Assembly (NCBI RefSeq): GCF_026686735.1
Contig: NZ_CP113432.1
Location: 2,407,001 to 2,471,000, forward strand
Length of the DNA: 64,000 bases
Origin: Pseudomonas triclosanedens
GTDB taxonomy: Bacteria; Pseudomonadota; Gammaproteobacteria; Pseudomonadales; Pseudomonadaceae
Direction of reading: 5' to 3'
In this document: in pieces, positions 51,628 to 61,005 of the stretch
Layout: each line of letters opens with the position of its first letter
How positions within the stretch are numbered: the first letter of the stretch is position 1
The notes under the pieces: model-generated
What the model was told of the DNA's origin: nothing
Seen by the model: only the letters and a program-made list of their open reading frames with translations
Database searches by the model: none
Program-made: the position numbers and the translations under genes

Positions 51628-52558
51628 ACCCGTGGTGCCGCTGTCCGCTGCCCAGAAAATCCTCACCGCCAGCCTGCGCGGGGTACTTAACCTGCTGTTC
51701 CGTGGTCTGATGGGGCCTCAGTTGCCGGTCAAGGCACAGCGCGCGCTGTTGCGTGCGCTGACGGCGGCGACGCTGGCGCCACGCGGCGTTCACCGTGAGG
51801 CCGCGACCCTTGGCGGACTGCCCTGCGAGGTCTGGCGGCCCACTGTCGGCGGGGCAGGGAAGGTCATCCTCTACCTGCATGGCGGTGCCTACCTGATCGG
51901 CTCGCCGGCCACGCACCGGGCGATCACCGCCAGTCTGGCGCGGCGGTGTGCGGCGGAAGTCTGGGTGGTGGACTACCGGCTGGCGCCAGAGCACCGCTTC
52001 CCGGCCCAGCGCGACGATGCCGTGGCGGCCTATCGGGCCTTGCTGGACAAAGGTATCGCCGCCGAAGCGATTACCATCGCCGGTGACTCCGCAGGCGGCC
52101 ACCTGACCCTGCAACTGGCGTTACAGGCGAAGGCTCTCGGCCTGCCCGCGCCCGGTGCGCTGGTGACCTTCTCGCCGGTGACCGACCTCACTGCTGCGCA
52201 CCTGCATGTGCCGGCGGCGGGCGACCCGATGATTACCCGCGCCTGGATCGACAGCGCGATGGAAATGTTCTGCCCCGAGGGGCTTGCGCGGGATGATGCG
52301 CAACTGTCGCCGCTCTACGCTGAACTCGAAGGCCTGCCGCCGCTGCTGATTCAGGTCGGCGAGGACGAACTGCTGCGCAATGACAGCCTGCGCTTTGCCG
52401 AGGCGGCGCGGCGCCAGGGTGTGACTGTGAAGCTGCAGCGCTATCCGGGCTGCTGGCACGTATTCCAGGCCCACGCCGGAGTGCTCGATGTGGCCGACCG
52501 CGCGCTGCAGGACGTTGCGCTGTTCATCGACCAGCAACAGCAGGGAGTCAGCCGATGA
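51611..52558 (+). CDS. HSL-family esterase/lipase (alpha/beta hydrolase)
   Basis: This 315-residue alpha/beta hydrolase of the hormone-sensitive lipase (GDXG) family has the oxyanion motif HGGAY (about residues 91-95), nucleophile motif GDSAGG (about residues 161-166), Asp in VGEDELLRND and His in CWHVFQ. It hydrolyses short acyl esters, consistent with cleaving the ester made by the upstream BVMO. ATG 51611 overlaps the BVMO end by 17 bp; an earlier TTG in frame is less likely. The stop overlaps the SDR start (ATGA). Confidence 0.92.
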   Translation: MTASVEPVVPLSAAQKILTASLRGVLNLLFRGLMGPQLPVKAQRALLRALTAATLAPRGVHREAATLGGLPCEVWRPTVGGAGKVILYLHGGAYLIGSPATHRAITASLARRCAAEVWVVDYRLAPEHRFPAQRDDAVAAYRALLDKGIAAEAITIAGDSAGGHLTLQLALQAKALGLPAPGALVTFSPVTDLTAAHLHVPAAGDPMITRAWIDSAMEMFCPEGLARDDAQLSPLYAELEGLPPLLIQVGEDELLRNDSLRFAEAARRQGVTVKLQRYPGCWHVFQAHAGVLDVADRALQDVALFIDQQQQGVSR

Positions 52559-53316
52559 ACAACATTCTCATCAGTGGCGCGGCATCGGGAATTGGCGCGG
52601 CCACCGCCAGGCTGTTCCACGGGCGCGGCTGGCGTGTCGGCCTGCTCGATCTCAATCCCGAGCCGCTGGCGACGCTGGCGGACGAACTGGGCGGTGTCTG
52701 GCGCAGGGCGGTGGATGTCACCGATGCGCAGGCCCTGGTGGATGCCGTGGGCGAGTTCGGCCAGGTCAGCGGCGGCACGCTGCGTCTGCTGTTCAACTGC
52801 GCAGGAATCCTGCGTTTCGGGCGTTTCGAGGACATCAGCCTGGCCGAGCACAATCGCATCATCGAGATCAACGTGCAGGGCGTGATGAACTGCTGCCATG
52901 CCGCGCTGCCCTTGCTCAAAGGCACGCCGGGAGCGCAGGTGCTGAACATGGGCTCGGCATCCGGGCTGTATGGCGTGCCGCAGATGGCCAGCTATTCCGC
53001 GTCCAAGTTCGCCGTGCGCGGCCTGACCGAGGCGCTGGAGCTGGAATGGCGCGAGCACGGCATCCGCGTCGCCGACCTGATGCCACCCTTCGTGCGCACG
53101 CCGATGGTCGCCAGCCAGACCGTCGAGCCGCCGGTACTGCGCCGCCTGGGCGTGACCCTGACGGCCGAAGACATCGCCGAAGCGGCGTGGCGACAGGCGC
53201 AGAGCCGTGCGGTTCATCGTCCGATCGGCGCGTTGTTCCGGGCGATGTACTGGTCCGGCCAGCTATTGCCGCCGGCGATAAATCGCTGGGTCATGGCCTG
53301 GCTCAGCCGCGCCTGA
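52555..53316 (+). CDS. Short-chain dehydrogenase of the BVMO cassette
   Basis: This 253-residue SDR has the cofactor motif SGAASGIG (about residues 6-13), NCAG (about residues 82-85) and catalytic Ser and YSASK (about residues 147-151). Asp after beta-2 (LLDLNPE) favours NAD(H). The gene overlaps the esterase gene by 4 bp, so the three enzymes are translationally linked: alcohol or ketone redox by this SDR, oxygen insertion by the BVMO and ester hydrolysis by the esterase. The substrate remains unknown. Confidence 0.9.
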   Translation: MNNILISGAASGIGAATARLFHGRGWRVGLLDLNPEPLATLADELGGVWRRAVDVTDAQALVDAVGEFGQVSGGTLRLLFNCAGILRFGRFEDISLAEHNRIIEINVQGVMNCCHAALPLLKGTPGAQVLNMGSASGLYGVPQMASYSASKFAVRGLTEALELEWREHGIRVADLMPPFVRTPMVASQTVEPPVLRRLGVTLTAEDIAEAAWRQAQSRAVHRPIGALFRAMYWSGQLLPPAINRWVMAWLSRA

Positions 53317-53359
53317 AGACGAGCGGTTAGACTGCATGGGCGGCGGAGGAGGCCGACCC

Positions 53360-54043
53360 ATGCAGGAAAACCCGGAGCAACACCCATCCGCCTGGCAGCG
53401 CGTGCTGCAGGACATCACCACGCCCTTCGACCGGGTGAGCGAGATGACCTATGGCGTGATCATGACCCTGACCATCATTTCGGTGATTTCTGCCGCCAGC
53501 GGCGGGGCTGCGCGCCAGGACCTGATCGTTGCCGCGCTGGGCTGCAATCTCGCCTGGGGCCTGGTCGATGCGCTGATGCTGATGGTGCGCCTGCGGGTCG
53601 AGCGGGTACACCAGCATGGCCGCCTGCGCGCACTGCGCGGCGTGTCCAGCGACGCCGACTTCCGCGACGGACTCGACGAGTTCCTGCCGCCACGGCTGGT
53701 GGCGGCGCTGCAACCGGAGGAGGTGCTGCGCCTGCGCCGCCGGCTGTTGGCCTCGAACCTGGGGACCGGCGAGGCGCGCGGGGGCGGCGTCGAGGCCTGG
53801 CTCGCCGGGCTGCTGATTGTCCTGCTGGTCACCGGCATCACTCTGCCGATGATCCTGCCGTTGTGGCTGGTGTCGGACGATCTGCTGGCGCTGCGCCTGG
53901 CCCAGGGCATCGGTGTAGTCATGCTGTTCGGCCTTGGCTGGTTGCTGGCGCGCTGGGCTGGCGACTCGCCGTGGCCGGGTGCGCTGGGCTTCACCACCCT
54001 CGGTGTGGCCATGACCGGGCTGTGCATTGCCCTGGGCGGTTAG
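53360..54043 (+). CDS. VIT-family-like membrane protein
   Basis: This 227-residue membrane protein has a first block FDRVSEMTYGVIMTLTIISVIS and AALGCNLAWGLVDALMLMV that match the VIT1/CCC1-like pattern of two N-terminal helices. A charged middle domain follows (RLRALRGVSSDADFRDGLDEFL, about residues 85-135), then three C-terminal helices. VIT relatives move iron or manganese into compartments; in this divergent subgroup metal ligands are not obvious, so transport is uncertain. GGAGGAGG before ATG 53360 sets the start over an ATG at 53336. Confidence 0.75.
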   Translation: MQENPEQHPSAWQRVLQDITTPFDRVSEMTYGVIMTLTIISVISAASGGAARQDLIVAALGCNLAWGLVDALMLMVRLRVERVHQHGRLRALRGVSSDADFRDGLDEFLPPRLVAALQPEEVLRLRRRLLASNLGTGEARGGGVEAWLAGLLIVLLVTGITLPMILPLWLVSDDLLALRLAQGIGVVMLFGLGWLLARWAGDSPWPGALGFTTLGVAMTGLCIALGG

Positions 54044-54136
54044 TGCTTCAGGGCTTGCGCCGTGGAGCCCATGCCCGGATGCTGGAGAGTCGCCCGGCGT
54101 GTCGAGGACGCCACAACCTGATGCAAGGATGCCGTC

Positions 54137-55045
54137 ATGCCATTTGCCTTCGCCTGCCTGGCCCTGTCGATGCTGCTCGTCGGAGTCAACATCGCCATCG
54201 GCAAGCTGATCCTGGCCGAAGTCCCGGTCTACCTGTTCGCCGCGTTGCGCTTCCTGATCGCAAGTCTGGTGCTGTTGCCGGGAATGTTCATCGCGAAGGT
54301 GCGACGTGGCCTGGACCGCCGCGCCTGCGGCGGACTCTTCCTGCAGGCGTTCTTCGGCTGCTTCCTGTTCAGCCTGTGCATGCTGCATGGTGTACTGCTG
54401 ACCTCTGCGACCAGTGCGGGGATCATCACCAGCGCCACGCCCAGCGTGATCGCGCTGCTCGCCTGGCTGTGGCTGCGCGAGCACATTGGCGCGCCACAGT
54501 TACTGGCTATCGCACTGGCAGTGGCCGGCATCGCCGCACTGAATCTGCTGGAGCATTCGCAGGCTGGCGGTGGCAGCGTCGCCGGCAACCTGCTGGTGCT
54601 CGGCGCGGTGCTGGCCGAGGCTCTGTTCGCGGTGTTCTCGCGCCGGCTAGCGCTGAGCGTGCGGCCCTGGGCTATGGCGTTCGGCGTCAACCTGGCGGGT
54701 CTTCTGCTGTTTCTGCCGTTGGCGCTGCCCGAGGCGCTGGCCTTCGGCTGGAGCGCCCCCGGTGTCGGGACCTGGGCCTGGCTGTTGTTCTACGCGCTGA
54801 GCGCCAGTGTGCTGTCCTTCCTGCTCTGGTACCGGGGAATTTCCCGGGTGCCGGCCAGTATTGCCGGGCTGTTCACCGGCTTGATGCCGGTCAGCTCGGC
54901 GCTGGCCGGCGTGTTTCTGCTGGGGGAGCGTTTCAGTGTCGGTCATGCGCTTGGCATGGCGCTGGTGCTGGCCGCGTTGCTGTTGGGCACGCGACGTGGC
55001 GGGATGCCGCCCGTCGCCGCTAGTGAGGCTGGTACGGCGAAGTAG
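54137..55045 (+). CDS. EamA/DMT-family transporter
   Basis: This 302-residue protein with ten helices has the two EamA repeats of the drug/metabolite transporter superfamily: VNIAIGKLILAEVPVYLFAALRF in the first and RRLALSVRPWAMAF ... FLLWYRGISRVPASIAGLFTGLMPV in the second. AAGGA precedes the start. Members export amino acids, nucleosides or small metabolites. It stands alone, and the substrate cannot be inferred. Confidence 0.87.
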   Translation: MPFAFACLALSMLLVGVNIAIGKLILAEVPVYLFAALRFLIASLVLLPGMFIAKVRRGLDRRACGGLFLQAFFGCFLFSLCMLHGVLLTSATSAGIITSATPSVIALLAWLWLREHIGAPQLLAIALAVAGIAALNLLEHSQAGGGSVAGNLLVLGAVLAEALFAVFSRRLALSVRPWAMAFGVNLAGLLLFLPLALPEALAFGWSAPGVGTWAWLLFYALSASVLSFLLWYRGISRVPASIAGLFTGLMPVSSALAGVFLLGERFSVGHALGMALVLAALLLGTRRGGMPPVAASEAGTAK

Positions 55046-55273
55046 CGGCAACCCGACAGAGGAGGCGCTACGCTGAAGAGGGTGGCCGGTTGATTTCGTC
55101 GTGGGAACTTGCCTCACCGGCATGTTCGACGCAGTTGGCTACCAGTTGGGGGACGTTGATTCAATTGGCGTTTCCTGCGGCACATCGAAGTGCCCGGAAC
55201 GCATCCGCGCCTTTGGCAGGGTGCGTTCGTTGGCGGGGAATAACTCTGAACGTCTCGACAGGAGGTGCGTACC

Positions 55274-55615
55274 ATGGAAAAGCCCCTCTCGGAGGATATC
55301 AGCGTCAACGTGTTGCGCCGGATGAAAGAAGGTGGTTTCGATTTCGCTCGTATTCATCCCATCGATTTTTTCGCCATCTTTCCCGATGAACAGAACGCGC
55401 GTAAGGCCGCCCGGCAGTTTCGTGGCGAGTCGCTGAGAGCGCAGGTCGAGGCCCGCGACGATGGCGGCTGGAACCTGCAGATCAGCAAGGTGATGTTCGC
55501 TACCCATGCCGCCATCGGCGATTTCGAACACGACCTTGAGGAAGTCGTGGTCCCCCTGGGCGGCATACTCGATGGCTGGGGCGTGACCCAGGAGGTCACC
55601 ACGTTGCGGCCATAG
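55274..55615 (+). CDS. RraB-like regulator of RNase E family protein
   Basis: This 113-residue protein matches the RraB domain by pattern: an N-terminal NVLRRMKEGGFDFARIH segment, a ferredoxin-like strand FFAIFPDEQNARKAARQF and the C-terminal GGILDGWGV end, typical of the family (GGxYDGWG). In E. coli RraB binds RNase E and limits its action on some mRNAs; whether this short relative does so is unknown. GGAGG at 55261-55265 lies eight bases before ATG 55274. Confidence 0.75.
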   Translation: MEKPLSEDISVNVLRRMKEGGFDFARIHPIDFFAIFPDEQNARKAARQFRGESLRAQVEARDDGGWNLQISKVMFATHAAIGDFEHDLEEVVVPLGGILDGWGVTQEVTTLRP

Positions 55616-55769
55616 TCCGTGTCGGCAATATGTCGTCGAGCCGTCATCCGACGGCCAATCCGCAAACCGGAGTCGCGTCGTCGCCAGCAGTGACGGCGCG
55701 TATTTCCGTGCGGGTACGACGGGTTTCCCGGCGCCCACCGATGCGGCAGACTGCCGCGCGGAGGTGACC

Positions 55770-56474
55770 ATGACCGATATCCTGATTCTTACTCACGTCG
55801 ACTTCTGCCCGCCGGGCCACCTGGCCGCGGTGCTCGACCGCGCCGGCCTGTCGTTCGAGGAACGCCGCGCCGACCTTGGCGCCCTGCAGGGCTACGACCT
55901 GGAGCGGCCGAAGGCGGTTGCCATCATGGGCGGGCCGATGAGCGTCAACGACGATACGCCGTGGCTGCGCGAGGAGATCGCGGCGATCCGCCGCTTCATC
56001 GAGCGCGACGTGCCTATGATCGGCCACTGCCTGGGCGGCCAGTTGCTGGCCAAGGCGCTGGGCGCGGACATCCAGCGCATGCCGTATTCGGAGATCGGCT
56101 GGCAGCCGATGCGCCGCCTGGAAACGCAGAGCCCGTGGCTTGCGCACCTGCCTGAAGAGTTCCCGATCTACCAGTGGCACGGCGATACCTTCGACCTGCC
56201 CGAAGGCGCCACGCACCTGCTCTCCAGCCCCTGGTGCGCGAACCAGGCGTTCAGCTACGGCGAACGCATCCTTGGCTTGCAGGGGCACCCGGAAATGACC
56301 GAGGAGCTGGTCAGCGGCTGGGTGAATGGCTTCCCCGAGTATCTCGACGCCAGCCAGCCCAGCCAGGAGCGTTCGGACGTGATGCTCGCCGACCTGGCGC
56401 AGCGCGTGGCGGCGATGAACCGCGTGGCGGAGGGTTTCTACCGTCACTGGCTGACGCTCGCCGGGTTGGTCTGA
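55770..56474 (+). CDS. Class I glutamine amidotransferase (GMP-synthase-like)
   Basis: This 234-residue protein has a class I GATase domain with nucleophile GHCLGGQ (about residues 86-92), the MGGPMSVND oxyanion strand (about residues 53-61) and the catalytic His in GLQGHPEMTEE (about residue 174). Stand-alone members of this type act as gamma-glutamyl hydrolases or amidotransferase subunits, for example in polyamine-glutamate pathways. No synthetase partner is adjacent. GGAGG five bases before ATG 55770 sets the start rather than the GTG at 55764. The polyamine operon downstream is convergent. Confidence 0.87.
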   Translation: MTDILILTHVDFCPPGHLAAVLDRAGLSFEERRADLGALQGYDLERPKAVAIMGGPMSVNDDTPWLREEIAAIRRFIERDVPMIGHCLGGQLLAKALGADIQRMPYSEIGWQPMRRLETQSPWLAHLPEEFPIYQWHGDTFDLPEGATHLLSSPWCANQAFSYGERILGLQGHPEMTEELVSGWVNGFPEYLDASQPSQERSDVMLADLAQRVAAMNRVAEGFYRHWLTLAGLV

Positions 56475-56526
56475 CCGGGCGAGCAGTGCGCATCGCGCCC
56501 ATGATCGGGCGACGTGCACCGGTGTT

Positions 56527-56552
56527 GATGGGTATCGCAGGCTCCACCCATC
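56527..56552. repeat. Short intergenic repeat, GATGGGTATCGC/CCACCCATC type
   Basis: 7-bp inverted repeat (GATGGGT at 56527-56533, ACCCATC at 56546-56552) with a 12-base loop. The same core appears at 13766-13786 and 19665-19718. It lies between the convergent GATase and patD genes. Confidence 0.45.
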
Positions 56553-56621
56553 CTACGGCGGAGCTTCAACTCCGGCAGACGGTGCATTTGTAGCTGCTAC
56601 CGGCGCAAAGCCGAGTCACAG

Positions 56622-56649
56622 GGCGTACAACCCTTCCCGGTTGTACGCC
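56622..56649. repeat. Perfect hairpin downstream of patD
   Basis: 11-bp perfect arms (GGCGTACAACC at 56622-56632, GGTTGTACGCC at 56639-56649) with loop CTTCCC, ending 13 bp before the patD stop codon. No T tract on either strand. It is probably an mRNA 3'-end structure of the polyamine operon or a dispersed repeat. Confidence 0.6.
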
Positions 56650-56662
56650 GCTTCCGCCGGGC

Positions 56663-58087
56663 TCAATGCTTGAACATGATATGCCGCGCGACGGTGTAGT
56701 CCTCCAGGCCGTACATCGACAGGTCCTTGCCGTAGCCGGACTGCTTGAAGCCGCCGTGGGGCATTTCGCTGCACAGCATGAAGTGGGTGTTCACCCAGGT
56801 GCAGCCATACTGCAGTCGCGCCGCGACCCGTGAGGCGCGGCCGACATCGCGGGTCCACACCGACGAGGCGAGCCCGTAGTCGGAGTCGTTGGCCCAGCGC
56901 ACCGCTTCGTCCGCGTCGCTGAAGGGGGTCACCGACACCACCGGGCCGAACACCTCGCGGCGGACGATCTCATCGTCCTGCTGGGCGTTGGCCACTACCG
57001 TTGGCGCGTAGAAGAAGCCCTTGCCGCTGACCGGGCTGCCGCCTGTGGCGATGCTGATGTGCGGGCTGGCCTTGGCCCGCTCGACGAAGCCGGAGACTCG
57101 GTCGCGCTGCGCCGCGGTGATCAGCGGGCCGAGCTCGGTGGCCGGGTCGTTCTGCAAACCCGTCTTGAGGCTCGATACCGCGCTGGCCAGGTCGGCCACG
57201 AAGTTGTCGTAGATCTTCTTGCCCGCATAGATGCGGCAGGCGGCGGTGCAGTCCTGGCCTGCATTGTAGAAGCCGAAGGTGCGGATACCGGCCACCACGT
57301 CCGCAAGGTCGGCATCGTCGAAAACGATCACCGGCGCCTTGCCGCCCAGCTCCATGTGCAGGCGCTTCACGCTATCGGCGGCGCTCCGGATGATCGCCTT
57401 GCCGGTTCCCACCGAACCGGTCAGCGAGACCATTCGCACCAGGTCGTGGCCGACCAGCGGTGCGCCCACGCTCGGGCCACGGCCGAACACCAGGTTGACT
57501 ACGCCGGCGGGGAACAGTTCGGCGATGAATCCGGCCACCCGCAGCGCGGTCAGCGGGGTCTGCTCCGAGGGCTTGAGCACCACGCAGTTGCCGGCGGCCA
57601 GCGCCGGGCCGAGTTTCCACGCCGCCATCATCAGCGGGTAGTTCCAGGGCGCGATGGAGGCAACCACGCCGACCGGGTCGCGGCGGATCATCGAGGTGAA
57701 ACCGGGCAGGTATTCACCGGCGGCGGAGCCGGGTAGCACACGGCAGGCGCCGGCGAAGAAGCGGAACACGTCGGCAATGGCCGGGATTTCATCGTTCAGC
57801 GCGGCGGCATAAGGCTTGCCGCAGTTGTCCGATTCCAGCCGGGCCAGTTCTTCGGCGTGTTCCTCGATGCGGTCGGCCAGGCGCAGCAGGAGCATGGCGC
57901 GATCCTTCGGCGCGGTCTGCGACCAGCCATCGAAAGCGGCGTCGGCCGCGCGCACGGCGGTGTCCACCTGGGCTTCGCTGGCTTCGGCGATCTGGCCGAT
58001 GACTTCGCCGGTGGCGGGGTTGAGGATGTCCAGTTTCTCGCCTTCGCCGTCGACGAACTGGCCGTTGATCAGGAGTTGGGTTTGCAT
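56663..58087 (-). CDS. patD: Gamma-aminobutyraldehyde dehydrogenase
   Basis: This 474-residue NAD-dependent aldehyde dehydrogenase has the catalytic Glu in [14 protein letters not shown] (about residue 247) and the catalytic Cys in [15 protein letters not shown] (about residue 281). The [14 protein letters not shown] context is characteristic of PatD/Prr-type aminobutyraldehyde dehydrogenases, which oxidise 4-aminobutanal from putrescine to GABA. Position directly after a polyamine-type ABC transporter supports this: the order is that of E. coli ydcSTUV-patD. A transaminase for putrescine is not in the window. Confidence 0.92.
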   Translation of the reverse strand: MQTQLLINGQFVDGEGEKLDILNPATGEVIGQIAEASEAQVDTAVRAADAAFDGWSQTAPKDRAMLLLRLADRIEEHAEELARLESDNCGKPYAAALNDEIPAIADVFRFFAGACRVLPGSAAGEYLPGFTSMIRRDPVGVVASIAPWNYPLMMAAWKLGPALAAGNCVVLKPSEQTPLTALRVAGFIAELFPAGVVNLVFGRGPSVGAPLVGHDLVRMVSLTGSVGTGKAIIRSAADSVKRLHMELGGKAPVIVFDDADLADVVAGIRTFGFYNAGQDCTAACRIYAGKKIYDNFVADLASAVSSLKTGLQNDPATELGPLITAAQRDRVSGFVERAKASPHISIATGGSPVSGKGFFYAPTVVANAQQDDEIVRREVFGPVVSVTPFSDADEAVRWANDSDYGLASSVWTRDVGRASRVAARLQYGCTWVNTHFMLCSEMPHGGFKQSGYGKDLSMYGLEDYTVARHIMFKH

Positions 58088-58127
58088 CGCATGTCCTCCG
58101 TGCAGGTGCGGTTGGTGGGCGCGCGGG

Positions 58128-58940
58128 TTACTTGCCGCTCCCGGCCACGTCGCTGGTGCCCCGCGTCAGGTAGTAGGCGCCGAGGATCGGCAGCATGGTG
58201 GCGAGCATCACCAGCATGGCGACCACGTTGGTCACCGGGACATCGCGCGGGCGGCTCAACTGGTTGAGCAGCCACAGCGGCAGGGTGCGTTCGTGGCCGG
58301 CGGTGAAGGTGGTGACGATGATTTCGTCGAACGACAGTGCGAATGCCAGCATGCCGCCGGCCAGCAGTGCCGTGGCGATGTTCGGCAGGATGATGTAGCG
58401 GAAGGTCTGCCAGCCGTCGGCGCCCAGGTCCATCGAGGCTTCGATCAGGCTGAACGAGGTGCGGCGCAAGCGCGCGATGACGTTGTTGTAGACGATCACT
58501 ACGCAGAAGGTCGCGTGGCCGACCACGATGGTCAGGAAGCCGGGATCGATACCCAGCGTCTTGAACGCCGAGAGCAGCGCGATGCCGGTGATGATGCCGG
58601 GCAGGGCGATGGGCAGGATCAGCATCAGCGAGATGCTTTCCTTGCCGAAGAAGTCGCGGCGGTACAGCGCGCCGGCGGCGAGGGTGCCGAGGAACATGGC
58701 GATCAGCGTGGCGATGCAGGCGATTTTCACCGACAGCCAGATGGCCTCGAGCACGTCGCTGCGCTGGGCGGCGATGCTGAACCATTTCAGGGTGAAGCCT
58801 TGCAGCGGGAAGCTGTAGGCCGACTCTTCGGTGTTGAAGGCGTAGAGCAGGATCACCAGGATAGGGAAGTGCAGGAACACCAGCCCGCCCCACGCGGCCA
58901 GGCGCAGGAACCAGGACGGGCGGTTGTCGTCAGAGCGCAT
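58128..58940 (-). CDS. Polyamine-type ABC transporter permease (PotC/YdcV-like)
   Basis: This 270-residue inner-membrane permease has six helices and the EAA loop [20 protein letters not shown] (about residues 165-184) that contacts the ATPase. The [12 protein letters not shown] segment is typical of PotC-type spermidine/putrescine permeases. It overlaps the upstream permease gene by 11 bp and precedes patD by 40 bp. With its partner it forms the membrane channel of the importer. Confidence 0.92.
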   Translation of the reverse strand: MRSDDNRPSWFLRLAAWGGLVFLHFPILVILLYAFNTEESAYSFPLQGFTLKWFSIAAQRSDVLEAIWLSVKIACIATLIAMFLGTLAAGALYRRDFFGKESISLMLILPIALPGIITGIALLSAFKTLGIDPGFLTIVVGHATFCVVIVYNNVIARLRRTSFSLIEASMDLGADGWQTFRYIILPNIATALLAGGMLAFALSFDEIIVTTFTAGHERTLPLWLLNQLSRPRDVPVTNVVAMLVMLATMLPILGAYYLTRGTSDVAGSGK

Positions 58941-59832
58941 CGAAGGCCCCCAGCCGCTTGGCGATGGACAGGTACACGGCGATCAGCACGATGGGCACCA
59001 GGGTGAACGCCGCCGCCAGCGGCATATTGCCCACCGCGCCCTGCTGGACGTAGACCATCGTGCCGATGAACAACCCGCTGGGGCCGATCAGTTGCGGGAT
59101 GATGAAGTCGCCCAGGGTCAGGCTGAAGGTGAAGATAGAGCCGGCCACCACGCCGGGGAAGGCCAGCGGCAGGATCACCTGGAAGAAGGTCTGCCGCGGG
59201 TGCGCGCCGAGGTCGGCGGAGGCTTGCAGCAGCGAGGGTGGCAGGCGTTCCAGGGCAGCCTGGATCGGCAGGATCATGAATGGCAGCCAGACGTAGGTGA
59301 ACACCCAGAAACGCCCCAGGTGTGAGGTCGACAGGGTGTTGCCGCCCACGCCCGGCACCTCCAGCAGCAGGTCCAGCAGGCCGAGCAGGTGCAGGCGTTC
59401 GATCACCCAGTAGAGGATGCCGCCCTTGGCCAGGATCACCGTCCAGGCATACGCCTTGACGATGTAGCTGGCCCACATCGGCAGCATCACCGCGATGTAG
59501 AAGAAGGCTTTCTCCTTCGGCCCCGCGTAGCGCGCCATGTAGTAGGCGATGGGGAAGGCGAGGATGGCGCTGGCCACCGATACGGCGATGGCCATGCCGA
59601 AGGTGCGCAGGACGATATCGTAGTTGGCCGGGTTGAACAGCGCCCTGTAGTTGGCCAGGGTCAGCTCCGGCGTCACCGTCATGGTGAAGTCGTCGAAGGT
59701 GTAGAAGCTCTGCCAGAGCAGGGCGAACAGCGAGCCGATGTAGATCACCCCGAACCACAGCAACGGCGGGATCAGCAGCATCAACAGGTACAGCGTGCTG
59801 CGCCGGTAGAGGAAGCTTGAGATCGCCCTCAC
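58930..59832 (-). CDS. Polyamine-type ABC transporter permease (PotB/YdcU-like)
   Basis: This 300-residue permease has six helices and the EAA loop [20 protein letters not shown]. The [17 protein letters not shown] segment is typical of PotB-type subunits. I chose GTG 59832, which overlaps the ATPase stop codon (GTGA) and has GGAGGAG eight bases before it; a longer upstream frame lies inside the ATPase gene. It pairs with the PotC-type permease downstream. Confidence 0.9.
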   Translation of the reverse strand: MRAISSFLYRRSTLYLLMLLIPPLLWFGVIYIGSLFALLWQSFYTFDDFTMTVTPELTLANYRALFNPANYDIVLRTFGMAIAVSVASAILAFPIAYYMARYAGPKEKAFFYIAVMLPMWASYIVKAYAWTVILAKGGILYWVIERLHLLGLLDLLLEVPGVGGNTLSTSHLGRFWVFTYVWLPFMILPIQAALERLPPSLLQASADLGAHPRQTFFQVILPLAFPGVVAGSIFTFSLTLGDFIIPQLIGPSGLFIGTMVYVQQGAVGNMPLAAAFTLVPIVLIAVYLSIAKRLGAFDAL

Positions 59833-60848
59833 GCTGCCGGCTCCTCCAGAAGCGGCACCAGCGCGCTGCGTGCCCAGCAAGCCGTAACCGCATCGCCCGG
59901 CCTGGGGCGCTGCTCCTCCCGCTCGCCGTTGGGCAGTGCCGCAACCAGCCTTACGCCGTTCTCCAGTTCGATCTCGTAGCGGCTGCTGGCGCCCATGTAC
60001 TGCACGTCGAACAGCGTGCCGCTGACTTCCAGCTCTCCCTCTCCGGCATGGCCGAAGCGCACGTGCTCGGGGCGCAGCGAGTGCGGGCGGGCCTCGCCGA
60101 GCAGGCGCTGGGCGAGGTCGCCACGCAGCACGTTGGCGGTGCCGACGAACTCGGCGACGAAGCGCGTGGCGGGCTTCATGTAGAGGTTGCGCGGGGTATC
60201 GACCTGCTCGATGCGCCCCTTGTTGAACACCGCCACGCGGTCGGACATGGATAGCGCTTCGCCCTGGTCATGGGTGACGAAGATGAAGGTGATGCCCAAC
60301 TGCCGCTGCAGTTTCTTCAGTTCCACCTGCATCTGCTCGCGCAGTTTCAGGTCCAGCGCGCCGAGGGGTTCGTCCAGCAGCAGAACGCGAGGGCGATTCA
60401 CCAAGGCGCGGGCCAGTGCCACGCGCTGGCGCTGGCCGCCGGAGAGCTGCGCCGGCTTGCGCTTGCCGTAGCCGGTGAGGGCGACCATGCCGAGGGCTTC
60501 TTCGGCGCGGTGATAGCGTTCGCTCCTGGCGACGCCTTTCACCTTCAGCCCGTAGGCCACGTTGTCCAGCACGTTCATGTGGGGGAACAGCGCGTAGTCC
60601 TGAAACACGGTGTTCACGTCGCGCTCGTAGGGCGGCAGCCCGCCGGCTTCGTGGCCGTGGATGCGGATAGAACCCGAGGTTGGCTGTTCGAAACCGGCGA
60701 TCAGGCGCAGGCAGGTGGTCTTGCCCGAGCCGGATGGGCCGAGCATGGAGAAGAACTCGCCGTCACGGATCTCGATGGACACTCGGTCGACGGCGCGCAC
60801 GTCGCCGTAGTGGCGGCTCACCTCGGTGAACTGGACGGCTGTGGTCAT
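59829..60848 (-). CDS. Polyamine-type ABC transporter ATPase (PotA/YdcT-like)
   Basis: This 339-residue ABC ATPase has Walker A GPSGSGKTT (about residues 37-45), Q-loop VFQDYALFPHMNV, signature LSGGQRQRVALARAL (about residues 136-150), Walker B LLLDEPLGALD and H-loop FVTHDQGEAL. A C-terminal TOBE domain (about residues 260-335), common to polyamine and sugar importers, follows. It energises import. The upstream binding-protein gene is separated by 157 bp that contain a strong hairpin, which suggests the binding protein is made in excess. Confidence 0.95.
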   Translation of the reverse strand: MTTAVQFTEVSRHYGDVRAVDRVSIEIRDGEFFSMLGPSGSGKTTCLRLIAGFEQPTSGSIRIHGHEAGGLPPYERDVNTVFQDYALFPHMNVLDNVAYGLKVKGVARSERYHRAEEALGMVALTGYGKRKPAQLSGGQRQRVALARALVNRPRVLLLDEPLGALDLKLREQMQVELKKLQRQLGITFIFVTHDQGEALSMSDRVAVFNKGRIEQVDTPRNLYMKPATRFVAEFVGTANVLRGDLAQRLLGEARPHSLRPEHVRFGHAGEGELEVSGTLFDVQYMGASSRYEIELENGVRLVAALPNGEREEQRPRPGDAVTACWARSALVPLLEEPAA

Positions 60849-60952
60849 GCTGCTGGCTACCTGCGTGGCGGGGCCGCATCAGAAAAGGTAGCGCATGGGG
60901 GCGGTGGCGCCTGGTGCGCGTCCACGGCGCGCCGTTGAATCCATCGGCGTCG

Positions 60953-60983
60953 TGCGCAGGAGCACGGTGCTGGCTCCTGCGCA
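60953..60983. other. Intercistronic hairpin after the binding-protein gene
   Basis: Perfect 11-bp stem (TGCGCAGGAGC at 60953-60963, GCTCCTGCGCA at 60973-60983) with a nine-base loop, in the gap between the solute-binding-protein and ATPase genes. No T tract. Such structures often protect the binding-protein mRNA and lower downstream expression. Confidence 0.65.
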
Positions 60984-61005
60984 GGCGGCTGGCACGGATG
61001 TCGCG

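Noticed and set aside
55102-55130. AlgU-like GAACTT box upstream of the RraB-like gene
   Set aside because: The nearest TC-containing -10 is one to two bases too close and poorly matched.
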